A stretch of DNA of 64,000 nucleotides. Source: Varanus komodoensis. Lineage: Eukaryota; Chordata; Lepidosauria; Squamata; Varanidae. The stretch is from NCBI RefSeq assembly GCF_004798865.1, contig NW_025335268.1:93793136-93857135 (forward strand), read 5' to 3'. This document shows positions 12,601-24,600 of this stretch, piece by piece. The notes beneath the pieces are model-generated. The model had not been told where the DNA came from, searched no databases, and saw only the letters and a program-made list of their open reading frames with translations. Made by a program: the position numbers and the translations under genes. Positions within the stretch are counted from its first letter, which is position 1. Each line of letters opens with the position of its first letter.

Positions 12601-15600
12601 TATTGAAATCATACGTTGCAAAAGGATGGCCTTAGAAAACCTGGGTAACCATCCCTTTTTTTCCTCTTGTCTTCCTTTCTTCTAGTAATGGCAACACTAC
12701 AATTACCAGCCACTAACTTGGCCAACTTGGCGAATCTTCCCCCTGGCACTAAACTGTACCTTACCACGAACAGCAAGAACCCCTCTGGGAAAGGAAAACT
12801 ACTGCTGATTCCGCAAGGAGCCATTCTGCGAGCCACAAATAATGCCAGTTAGTGTTGCATGAGGGAAAACTAATGTGCTAAATGGAGTGACTCTGTAATA
12901 GGTTTTAACAGGGTAGAGGATAATGCCCCTGTCTGGCCAGACTGCATTCCCCAAAAGACAATTATTTTATAGGATGCCTTATGGAAGCATCAAATAATGG
13001 GACCTGCATGTATGACTGTCTTGTTTGTTCCAGATCAGCAGTCAGGCACTTCAGCCGGTGGAGGTGGAGGAACTCAAAGTACAAGCACTGGTTTATCTCA
13101 GCATCTCACCTACACCTCTTACATCCTCAAACAGACTCCACAGGTGAGTCTTCAGGGTGATCTATAGAACTCTCCTCTTACCAGTCACTCCCATAAAATG
13201 CAAGCTCTGGGTCAGGAGGGGCAGATGCTTTTAGTTGAGTAAAGGTGAGCAACCACATGCCTGTCACCTGCTTTTCACTACAGCTCCCATTAACCCCAGT
13301 CACAGCAGTCCATAATTGCAGGTGTTGAGTATTGCAGTCCAATACATCTGAAGTGGGCCATATTTAAAGTTATTTCAAGTTTAAAAGAACAAGGGGCAGG
13401 AATGGGTCTGCTAGATATCCTCTCTCTAGAACGAACACTCTGGTAAGGTTCACACAATGCAGTGAGTAATCTTGGATGGAATAACTCTTGATGGCCCAGC
13501 TGTGTCATGCAAATTGGCTCTTTTTGTCTTATTGTTCTCCTTGCCTCCCTTGGTGATTATTTATGGTGATTGTAAGGAGATCTTGCCGTTACCTCCTCCA
13601 CACTTTTTACTATAGTTTGACTTAATTCACAGGTGGTAGTGGGGATGATAAGTTTTAGAACCACTTGGCAGGATAATTTCCTAAGTGACTTTGTCATTAG
13701 ATTGTGACTTTATGGGAACATGATTTACCCCATATAATTCTAATAAGTGGTATTATGAGAAACGATAGATTTTGCCTTTCAAAAAGCAAATCAGAGAGGA
13801 CTGTAGTTAAGCAAAGCTGCTTACAGAGATTGTGTGTGCATATGTGATACAAGTAACAGCAAATTATGGCTCCGTTAACTCAGTAAACCCATAATTTGCT
13901 GTGCACAAGTAGAATGAGGAAGTGCACTTTTTCTTACATTCTTCTCGCTTGTGCTTTTAATCCACGGATTGTAATCAGGCAGGTCAAAATTGTGAGTGTG
14001 ACGTGCAACTCAAAACAGACAAGAAACCATGGGTTAAGTGCTGGGCCATTTAGCCCCAAAGAACCCAGTGCTCCAGATTCACATGTCATGCTCAACAACC
14101 TCCAACCTGGCTGATGATAGGTGATTAAAAGCAGAAATGCCTGATGAGCCTGCTCTCTCCAACTTACGCGCTGCAAATCCTACAATTTGCTGTGGCATGT
14201 GATTTAGAGCTCTCTGTGTGTAGAACATTTAGGTATTTACTTTAGCTGTCCTTTGGTCCAGGGCACGTTTTTAGTTGGCCAGCCATCTCACCAGACTTCT
14301 GCAAAACAAGCAGCAACAGGAACAGTTGTCCAAGGGAACACAAGTGCTGGAACATCATCACAAGGACATCAGGCACTGAAAGTAATAACTGGGCACAAAA
14401 CTGCTGCCTTATTTGCACAGGTAATGACAAGGTTGTGTTTGGGCTTGGTTTGGGATTCAGAGCACTGCCATGATGTTTGCTGGCTGTTCAGTTCATACTG
14501 GGCCTGCTCCCAGACTCTACTGCAGACCCATTTATCAAAGAAGGAATGTACAGCATTAGAAATTGGTTCAATTTCTTTGTAAAAATAATGGGATTGGGAA
14601 TAGAGAAACAGAAGCAAGAGCACCAGAGATCTTTCCCTGTCACCACCTTCCTTTATAAGTGATGGGCAAGTGCAAGGCTATTGATCCCTTTATTTTTAAG
14701 AAATTCTGCAGTTCCAGTGTTTTAAAGCCTCATGTGCTTCTCCACTTACTGGTAGGAAAAGGCACATAAATTGTGCCTTTATGTGGAGTCATTTTCTTTA
14801 CATCTCCAACTGTATGAGATGAAATAACTTCTTCTATGATATTTTTGTGTGGTCATTGTCTCAGACTCAGGATGTCCAAAATAGAACACTTCATTTTCCT
14901 TCCTCTTCTCTTATGCTTTCCTTGTCCATTAACAGTCTTATGATCTGCCTCGATAGCCTTGACTTTTCTGCTTGATTCCTCTCTCTGTTTGTCTCCCCTA
15001 TTCACTTTATAACCATCTTGTGTCTTTTCACCCTTTCCAACACTTGAAATATATAACACTTCCTCTCTGACTCTTCATCAGAAAATCTGCTGACCACCTA
15101 TGACCAGAACTACTGAAGTCTTTTCCTCTTTCATCTTCTGATGCCTCACCTTGATCCCTGCATGTCTGTTCAATACTCTGGTGCCAACATCATTCAACTC
15201 TTTGTTCTGATGACATCATGCTCTTCCTAAATTGTGTACTTGCTTCCTGTTGGTCCCCAAAGCCAGCACAAGCTCCTTGTCCTTGCTTTCAAAGCCTTCC
15301 ATGGTCTTGACCCCATCAACCATCATTGCTCTGGGAGGAGCAGGGCTCTGGGAGTGGGGTTTTAGAGGTACTGCAGGGACTGACAGGACTCCTAAAAAGA
15401 GAGGCCAGGTATCAAGGAAGATGGGAGGAAGGAGGAGGCTGGGGACTCCAAAGAAAGGAAGCGGTGGGAAAGAATTGCGGTGCATGTACATTAATGCTAA
15501 GAGCATGGGTAATAAGCAGGAAGAGCTTGAAGCTCTCCTGGGAATAGGAGGGTATGACCTGGTGGGGATCACAGAAACTTGGTGGGATGAAAGGCAAGAC

Positions 15601-18600
15601 TGGAATGTAAACACAGAGGGGTATGACCTTTTTAGAAAGGACAGGAAGGGAAAGAAGGGTGGGGATGTGGTTTTATACATCAGGGAAGGGATAGGATACA
15701 GTGAGATAGAATGCAGCACAGATGGGGATTCGGTAGAGGCAGTCTGGGTGAAACTTAGGGGTTTTGACAGGGAAAGAGACCTGCCAGTGGGGGTATGTTA
15801 TCGCCCTCCAGGAAAACTTGAGACCCTGGATGATGTCCTGACAGACCAGATTCTAAGGATATCTCGGGGGAGGGACTCAGTAATTATGGGAGATTTCAAT
15901 CTCCCGGATATTAGTTGGGAGACTCACTCAGCGGTGACAGCCAGATCACGTCACTTCCTAGAAAGCTATAGAGGGAAGGTTTTTCACACAGAGGGTCCGA
16001 GAGGTGACGGGGGTGGGGGGGACACATCCTTGACTTGGTTTTGACCAACAGGGAGGAGCTGATTAGGGGATTAGGGGAGCTCCGGATACGAGTGATTGCT
16101 CCATCCTTTGCTTTGAGATCAGGGGAATGGGGATGTGCAGCAGGTCGAGCACTAGAAGCTGGGACTTCAAGAGGGCCAACTTTGGCCAACTGAAGGCCAA
16201 ACTGGGGAAAGTCTCCTGGGATAGGTTACTGGAAGGCAAGGGTGTTGAGGAGGGGTGGATGGCACTCAAAAGGGAGGTTTTGGAGGCGCAAGCCTTGATG
16301 ATGTCTCTAGTTAGTAAGGTGGGGAGGCGAAGGAGAGTGCCGCCATGGATGCGAAAGGAGGTTGTTAGAGGGATTAGACAAAAGAGGAACCTCCGTAGGA
16401 AATGGGTACTGGGGCAAATAGACAAAAGTGAATACCGGGAGGAGGAGGCCCATTGCAGAAGGATTCTTCGCTATGCTAAGGCTGGTTACGAGCTGAGACT
16501 TGCCAAGAATATCAAGAGTAACAAAAAGGGCTTCTTTGAGCATGTAAATGGGAAGAGGAAGGGGAACAAGTAATGGGACCACTAAATAAGGAGGAAGGAA
16601 GGAGATCCAGTGACTGATACGAGGGAACAGGCACAGATTCTAAATGACTGTTTTGCCTCTGTGTTTTCCCCAGAGCAGGACAGGGAAGATCTGCATGGGA
16701 GATTAGATGAGGCCAGGGACTTAGGGGCACAGATTAGAGTCCTGTGTGCTTAGAACAGCCTTCTAGATCATCTTCTCTCTAACTTAATTCAAATTGCTCT
16801 TCAAACTTCATTCTTTCTTGGGTTAATCCCTTCAGATAGCTTTCCTCAATCTACTGCTCTCCAAACCTGTTGAATTCCAGCCCCTATCATTCCCAGCCAA
16901 TGGCCAATGTTGGCTTGGAGTCCATCACATGTAGAGGCCATCAGGTTGGAGAAGGCTGCTGTACTGTAACTAAACAATTATATGATTCTTCCCTGTTTAC
17001 CCTTTGCAGACAAAGATCCCACTGGTTCAGCCCAAGCCTGTCTAGTCCAGCAATTCTGTTCCTACACTGGCCAAGTAGGTGGTCATGGGATACCCCAAAG
17101 TAGGAAATGAGTCAACAGTGCGACATAACAGTGTTGGACTAGGACTCAGGATGTCTGGGTTCAGGTCACCAGTCAGCCGTGAAACTCACTGGATGACTTT
17201 GGGGCACTGCCTCTCAACCTAACCTACCTTACAAGATAATTGTCAGGATAAAATGGAGCGGAGGAGGAAGAGAAAGATTATATAAGCACTTTTGGGTTCC
17301 TGGAAGGAAAAAACATGGAATATAAATTTAATTAATTAATAAAACAGCATCCTCCTCCCATGTCCTCCAGCTGTGTGTACATAGGCATACTGGCTCTGAT
17401 ACTGGAGGACTATTAGCCACTGATCGCCTTCTCCTCCATGATTTTCTCCAGTTCCCTTTTAAAGCCCTTCAGATTGGTGGTCATCACTACAGCTTGTGGG
17501 TAGGTGGTGTTTAGGCAGGTGCAGGTTAACTAGAATCATAGACTAGTAGTGTTGGAAGAGACCAAAGGGCCACTGGGTCCAACCCCCTGCTTAGTACAGG
17601 ACTCCCAGGTAAACCATCCCCCTCAGGCGGCTGTCCACTTACAACTATATGCTGTCTCCTTCCTCTTTTTCCCTGTGTTGAATTTTAGATTATAAGTACC
17701 TCAGGACAGGGAACTCTATATACCAGGTATGCTGACAGTGCTATATAAATAATAAAATTTCCTCCTGGGTGGCTTCTTAATTTTCTTGACTTTTTATGAT
17801 CACCTGTTTAGACATAGCTGATTTGCAACAGTGCTGTTTCCATTGAATTCATTTTTAATTTCAAAGGCAGCTTCCAGTGGACAAGCCTCCCTGATGAAAA
17901 TATCAGACAATACTCTGAAATCGTTGCCAGCGTCATCACAACTCTCCAAACCAGGAACCACTGTGCTGAGAGTGTCTGGTGGGGTGATTACTGCAGCCAC
18001 AACTTCAGCCATGACGCCCCCATCAAACGGGATTGCACAGGTGAGGTCCAGTGTTGGTCAGCCTGCGTGTCAAGCTTCAAATGCAGGCACAGCCACTCAG
18101 GTAAGCAAACAATTGAGCAAGAAAGTGCATTGAAGAGAAATCTGCTTTGATTTTTTTTTACTTCCACAAAGTCTATTTTTAAGCAGAATTATGTATTATT
18201 TCTGATTTTAACTAAACATACTTTCCCACATGCAACAGGATATGCAAAATTTTGGTCAACATGTATGATTGGTATTTTGCCTTAGCTAGCATTCTTTGTA
18301 GAGGCTTCCATGTCCCATCCCAACTGTAAGCTGTCCCACGACGTTTTGTAGGGGACGGGATAGAAAAGCATTTAATTAAACAGACAAACTCCAAGGGAGG
18401 TATACATCCCTCACACTGCACTACAGCAGAATTTAGATGTGTTTGTCTGCAGTATAACTTGACTTTCATCCATGGTGGAACTCAGATGTCTTCTAGCCAG
18501 GTTGTGACCATCCCCTGGCCTGCTTAGCTTCAACAGGGTGACTGCATCATATCCCTTGATGCTTGGCTCAAGTACCTCACTTTGCAGAAGAGTTGTGCGA

Positions 18601-21600
18601 TGAGAAAGAAATGACTTTTCCCCTCCAAGTGGTGGTCCCTCTCTTGTGAACTAGGCTTGTGGTGGAAACACAGGGGTGTTTGCCACTAGGAGACAGATGA
18701 ACACAGTTAGAGAAACTTAGTATGGAGAAGACATTGTGAGAATTTCTTTTCCTGCCTCAATGGCACAGGTTCATATAACAGTTTGTTTTCCTGGTAGCTT
18801 CTCATTTAGGTGCGAATGCCATTTGGAACAGTCTTCTTCCATCCTGGTGCTCCCTAGATGTGTTGATCTACTATTCCCATCATTCCAACCTCCCTATTGC
18901 TTGCCCAAGGATGATGGCAGTTGTAGTCCAAACATTTTGGAGGGCACATAGTTGATTTTGAAAAGCAGCATTTCTAGTAGACAAGCATGCCTTTCAGTAG
19001 CACTTGAAAGGAATACTGTACATGATGGTGACTTACAGGCATCTCAACATCCTGTTTCCTTACTGGGTTTCCAGTAAGGCACCCGTGGGCACATCTCTTG
19101 GACTCTCCCAGGATCCCTAGTCCTCCTGATTGTTTTACATTTTATTTCTTAAGATTTTTAAATTGGGAGCCTGGACTGTTGCAAAGAGAAGCGCTGCACT
19201 CCAGTGCCATCTTTATTTAGGTTTGGAAGAGTAGTTTTGGTTTTGAAGCTTAGGCCCCACCCCTGCCTTTTTCGTAGAATTTTTGGGCAAAGTGATCCTT
19301 TGAGTCTGAGACATTGTCTGAGGATGCATAGAAATCTCTGAACTTCCAGGACAGAGGAGCAGAAACAGAGCTCCAATCACACTCTGGAAATCACACTCTG
19401 CCCCACAACCCGTAGCTAGCACAGAGGTCAGCTGCTTCTCTGAGGTCTGGAGCTCAACCTTGAAGCAGGAGTTAAGGGGTTGCAGAGGCCAGAGTACAAC
19501 GTATCTTGTGTTTTCTGCAGCCTCCTTCCCTGCCCCCACCCCAGAGCACCTCCGTCAGGCAACCCTAAGCAGCCATATAGAACAGGCAGGGAGGCCGACA
19601 TCATCTCCACCACTGTTGCCACCCTGCATAGGATACCCAAATCCTTCCACATTTGGAGGTTTGTGGGCATCCTGATTGAGTCGTGAGAACTCTGCATCCA
19701 ACCAGGGCTGTACTGTGGCAACCACTGTTTGGGCATCCCTGTACCCATGGAAGTCATCTGATGAGAGGTCCCACTGTATTTTCAGAATTCCAAATTTGCC
19801 CACTGACTCAAAATGTGGGGGGCAGGCATATGCAATGGAGAACCAGCTGGCATGAAGGGTATTTTCTTAATCCTTTCCCCATGAGTGCTTGTTCTACCTT
19901 AACCATTTAAAATTTCTCCTCTTTCTCCAGCCAAATTCACAAATAAGCACAGCCAGTAGAAAAAATGGTAAGGCTAGATTTGCAGGAGAGAATCAGCAGA
20001 CCCAGGAGGGGTTAAAACATCCATTCTTGTCACGCATTGATATTTTCCCATTATCTTTGCAAGTGTGCATCTGCAAGCACATGTGACAAGTTCATGTATG
20101 CTCCACACTACATGCTCAAGGGAAAATGAGTTCAGAATGTGTATTGACGGATGCTCTCTGCTTTTATTTTATGCTTTTTCAATCTAGTAAAGGGGAAACA
20201 ATTTTAACCCCCTCTCCCTTTTCTTTTTAACACAGCAAGCAGACAGTGCAAGTTCTAGCTTAGTTCCAGCTGCAAGCCCTGCTGTAAAGGCATCTGGACA
20301 GCAGCACCAAGTCCCCATCAATCCTGGACAAGCAGCCTCAGCTGTGCCTAACAAAACAAGTGCATCAGCAGTTGTAAGCATTGCTTCTTGGGTGACTGCC
20401 CCAGCTCCGGTGTCTGGAAAAACTGCAGTGTCAGGTAATCTGTCCCCTTTCCTGGCTCCAGCTGTTATCGCTGTTATATTAAACTCTAATGCCTCCAGCA
20501 GCTGCTGAAACAGCAGGAAGTGGAATGCCTGGCCATGGCGCAGCACGCTTGAGGCCTGCCCTGTTGCAAAGAGGAATGGAACAGTCTGGTGTTAATCTGT
20601 CTGTAGTCCTTTGATGATAATGGGCTCCAGGTCCCACCCCAGCAGTATGGCGGCGGTCAGTGAGGATCGAAGTTGCAAAGAAGTTCCACCCGCAGTTGAG
20701 AGCTGTCATTGACAACCTCTCACCTCCTGCTTTTGCCGTCCTAAGTGAGCACATGGATGTTAAACTAGGAGGGTCCTCTTAGGGCACCACAAAACTAGAG
20801 TCTATCCTTTAGAATTTTCTGTGGAGGTTTATAAAAGAAAGTATATTAACTGCTGTCTGATTCAGATCTTTCCATGGCTGGTGCTGGTATTATTATTAAT
20901 ACTATGACCATTAATGTATTATTAATATATAGCAACATGATCCTATCTTTTCCTACCCTCACACTGTAAATCCTCAGTCATAGGTGTGAAGTTTGTGTGT
21001 GAGAGTTTCACACAACCACCTGTTTGACTCCATTGCGATTACTTGCGGTTTTTCGTGAATATCATAACACTGGACCCCTCTTCCCGACAGATGATATTGT
21101 TTGTGCTTATAACTGCTGTCTTGCTGTTGTAGAAACAGCAAAGCAGCACCGCTCGTCCTTGCAAGAGCTCCAATAGCAAGTATTTTCTCATTCTAAAATG
21201 TAAAAATGCAACTGCAAATTTCCCAGTTTAGTTGCTGACCTTTGCTTGCTAGATGTTTTGGGGTAAAACGTTGGTCTACTTTGATCACCATTGTGGGGTC
21301 CCCCCATTATTGTTCAGTACATGTTATTGATGAGTAAACTTTTATTTCATGCAGAAAGGAATAAGAACTCTTTTAAAATTCCACCTTTATTTTAGGATTG
21401 TTAAAGATCCACTCCAGTCAGAACAGTCCACAACAGGCTGTTTTGACAGTTCCCAGCCAGCTCAAACAACTTGGTGTGAGCACTGCTTCCGGAGGAGTCC
21501 AAACTATATTGATGCCTGTGAACAAAGGTAAAAATTTAGTTTGACAAGATAATATATGTAAACACTTTTCAGATTATTTTCTGTAGTCAGTATGACTATC

Positions 21601-24600
21601 TGTCCAACTCCAGATTTAAAAATTCCAATATCTGTATTAGGACCAATGAAACATATGCAAAATCGTAAGTGTAAACTTTCAGGATCTCCAGATCTCTTAA
21701 TCATGTACAATGGTATGCAGAGCAAGAAGCAGAGTGGAGAAAAAAGAGCTAGATGTTTAACATGCACAAAGACACCTACTGGTCTCTGTTAGCAAAGTAA
21801 ATTGATCGATACAAGGATTATGTGCAAATAATAAGAAGTGCCTGTCTATACACATATTACCAGTATTTTTCTTTTCTCTCAGTGATACAGTCGCTTTCTT
21901 CCAGCAAAGTGTCTGCTGCTACACCTGTGACTTCAGCTAATCCAGTTGTTCCAAGCCCTTCTGTAGTATCTGTCACAAAAGGTAACTTTGCTGCAGTGAT
22001 CAAACCTTGCAGTAAGGTTGGAGATAATTGCTTAGGAATGCACATTGCTTACATTTAGAAATAAAGTTCCTTATTGTTGGTAGTTGTGGCTGAATCTGGG
22101 TCAAATCCTGGTGGGAATTAATGTAAGCATAACATAGAGACATTTGGGATGAGGGACATAATCATGCCCAAATGTACGTGCTGCAGAACTCTGTAAGACA
22201 GAATGACTGCTAGGTTTAAGGGACATACAAGTCACTGGAAGGGGGGACGTATAAGTGTGATGCAAGGTATCCAGGGGGACGTAAGATTCCCATAGGCAGA
22301 TTTCCTTGTGCCTGAAAATTAAAACTGCATGCAACCACAGACTGCAGAGACCCAATTAAATGCATCCATTTCTCTGCATAGAAATTCCCCTACAATAGTA
22401 TGTATTAAAGAATGCCAAGACCAAGGATACTGTAATGAGCTTTTGATGCAGAAAAGGCTGTTGTTCTCCATCAATATGTTTTCCAAAATAATAAGATAGA
22501 AATTGGAAGGGATAGGTTAGTACGTCCTCCGCAACCTAAATTCTTCTAGTAGCCCGGATCACATTGGGGAACCTCAGGTACAGGGGCCAACCAGGCCTGC
22601 CTCAGATTCCAGTCCCTCCAGAGAGCTGCAGTGTTGGGAATAAGGGAATGGCGGTCTGGGTTGAACTGTTCCCATGGACTGCTGGCTGCATTCCAGACGC
22701 TGATTCAGAATCAGAAAGTGAAGAACATTTCAGTGAGATTGTGGTGAATGGGCTAGCTAAAGATTTTGAGACGCAGCAGGCAGAGGTGATTATCTCAAGG
22801 CCAGGAGATTCGCCAAGCCAGGCAGTTCCTGCAAATGACCGAGCTGTGCAGCCAGTGGGAGGGGTCTCTGAGAATGAGAAATTCCCTAGTGCAGGCCAGA
22901 CCCCCTGCTCTCAACCCCATAGTGCAGCATAGGAGGCCCAGTTGAACAAGCTGCATGAGGAGAGAAGGTATGCTTCCCTTCAGAGAGCTCCTCTCAAGGG
23001 GATGGGGCCTAAGCATGTTCATAAGGAGAGTTCCTGAAGGTAAACACTAGACTGGGTTCAGCACACCACTCTGCGCATGCTCAGAGATCTGTTCTGGGTG
23101 ATTTGTACTGGGGAGCAATAAAGGAAGTGCAAGGAAATGGTCTGTGGCTGGTGAGAGTTTGAAAGAGGAGCCTCAGTTAACCACATGTGCCATCTTCCCC
23201 AGCCCTTTCACCAGCCATCAGCCAGTTGGGGGTTTCCCAGCTTTTTCCATATTCTAAAAGTTTGAAATGCCTTTCCTGAGATTTGATTGCTGGCAGTGAG
23301 AGCTTTAAGCCACAAGCCTTGCGTTTTAATATTTTGAACCTACCCTTTTGCCCACCGCCCCACCCACCCCTGGAATGCAGCCTCAAAAGCTTCTCTGAAA
23401 TTGAATATGGCTCCTGGGCTGAAAGAGGTTTCCCATACCTGTTCGAGGTGTTACTGGTGACTTTAACACCACTCTCTTCTCCATTCTCAATATATTGTTT
23501 CTGTGATTTGGATGCACCCTTTTTTGAAAAGTGTTGAAGTCTTAGAACTATTTTGAATGAATTGCATAATTGGATACTCATTTCTAGGACAAGAAGGGAC
23601 CTGGAGAGAGTGCTTATGACTTACACAACAGCAGGAAAATTCCCAGAGAAGGCAACTTTTTGTAAGCAGCCAGCACCATCTCCTGTTCCTGTCCCTGTCC
23701 TATAAATGCAAACAAAGTTGCATCTCACATTTTCCCCTTTGTTTGTTATTTAACTGAAGTGCTTGGTTGGCTAAATTGTTTTTCTTCCGTTGGGTTTAAA
23801 CTTCCTAATGGACTTTTTCTTTTAAACTATTCCTCTGAAGTTAAGCTAGAGCCTGATTCCTCAGGACAGAGCTGCAGTTCTCAGGTCTCCCAGGAAACTC
23901 AAATGACAGTAAAAGCAGAGGAGAGCTCCGAACTTGGAAATTACGTCATTGGGTAAATATTCTTGCAAAGTTTAAACCACATGGTTTACAATAGAAATCT
24001 AATTCCAGGGGATGTGGAGGGGGCATAAGAAATACTGGATTATGTATTTGCAGTCACTTGAACGTCATGAGATGAGAAGGAGTTCATCCCACCCTATTTG
24101 GCTAACACAAGAAACTGGTGAAATTTCTCCATTCATGTAAAGTAGTTTAGCTTGTTACTGGAGCTCAGTCCAGAAGGCCTGAGAATGTCTATAATAGATT
24201 TTGGAGAGGCCCTAGATAAGTGGACAGTGGAGTCAGAGCTCCTGCTTCACAGACCACAAGCAGGGTTCTGCAAATGCAAACTGATGACAGTTTTGCTGTA
24301 TCAACTCCTATGTGTATAGCCTCTCCTGGGTGTAGTGCTAAAGGCTACATTTCTGTGCTTATGTAAACAGGGCAGGAACAGAAACAAATTACCTTGCTTA
24401 CTGGAATTTTACATTTGTCTCACATCTATCTGCAAAAATGGGGAAGTTCCCATCAATCTTTATGCATTTGAATTATGTCAATCAGGCCCCTGCTGTCTAG
24501 GGTCTCCTGTTGGTAATGTGCCTACATATGCACTGATGGTAAAATAGTGATAATGTGCTGTGTTTACATGTGGTGTTGTGCTAACTCTTCATTCTTTCCA

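Larger units (their letters stand above)
15040..17760 (+). mobile_element. L2-type LINE 3' region, interrupted by later insertions
   Basis: Pieces in sense order: 15,180-15,330 ('acttgcttcctgttggtccc', 'ccttgctttcaaagccttcc'), 16,740-16,860 ('attcaaattgctcttcaaac'), and 17,640-17,760 ending 'gacagtgctatataaataat'. These read like the L2 LINE 3' end. The interruptions are a CR1 fragment, a foldback, a Sauria SINE and a CR1 tail, so this is the oldest layer. Family call from memory of L2 tails. Confidence 0.55.

Noticed and set aside
15232-15547. Possible new gene in the open frames around 15.2-16.6 kb
   Set aside because: Endonuclease motifs and neighbouring sequence identify it as a CR1 LINE remnant.
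19931-19967. Exon-like block in a YEATS2 intron with a fine acceptor (TTTCTCCAG) and donor (GTAAGG)
   Set aside because: Its 37 nt would shift the frame between exons w11 and w12 and bring an early stop; no match to the human protein. At most a cryptic or nonsense-mediated-decay exon.
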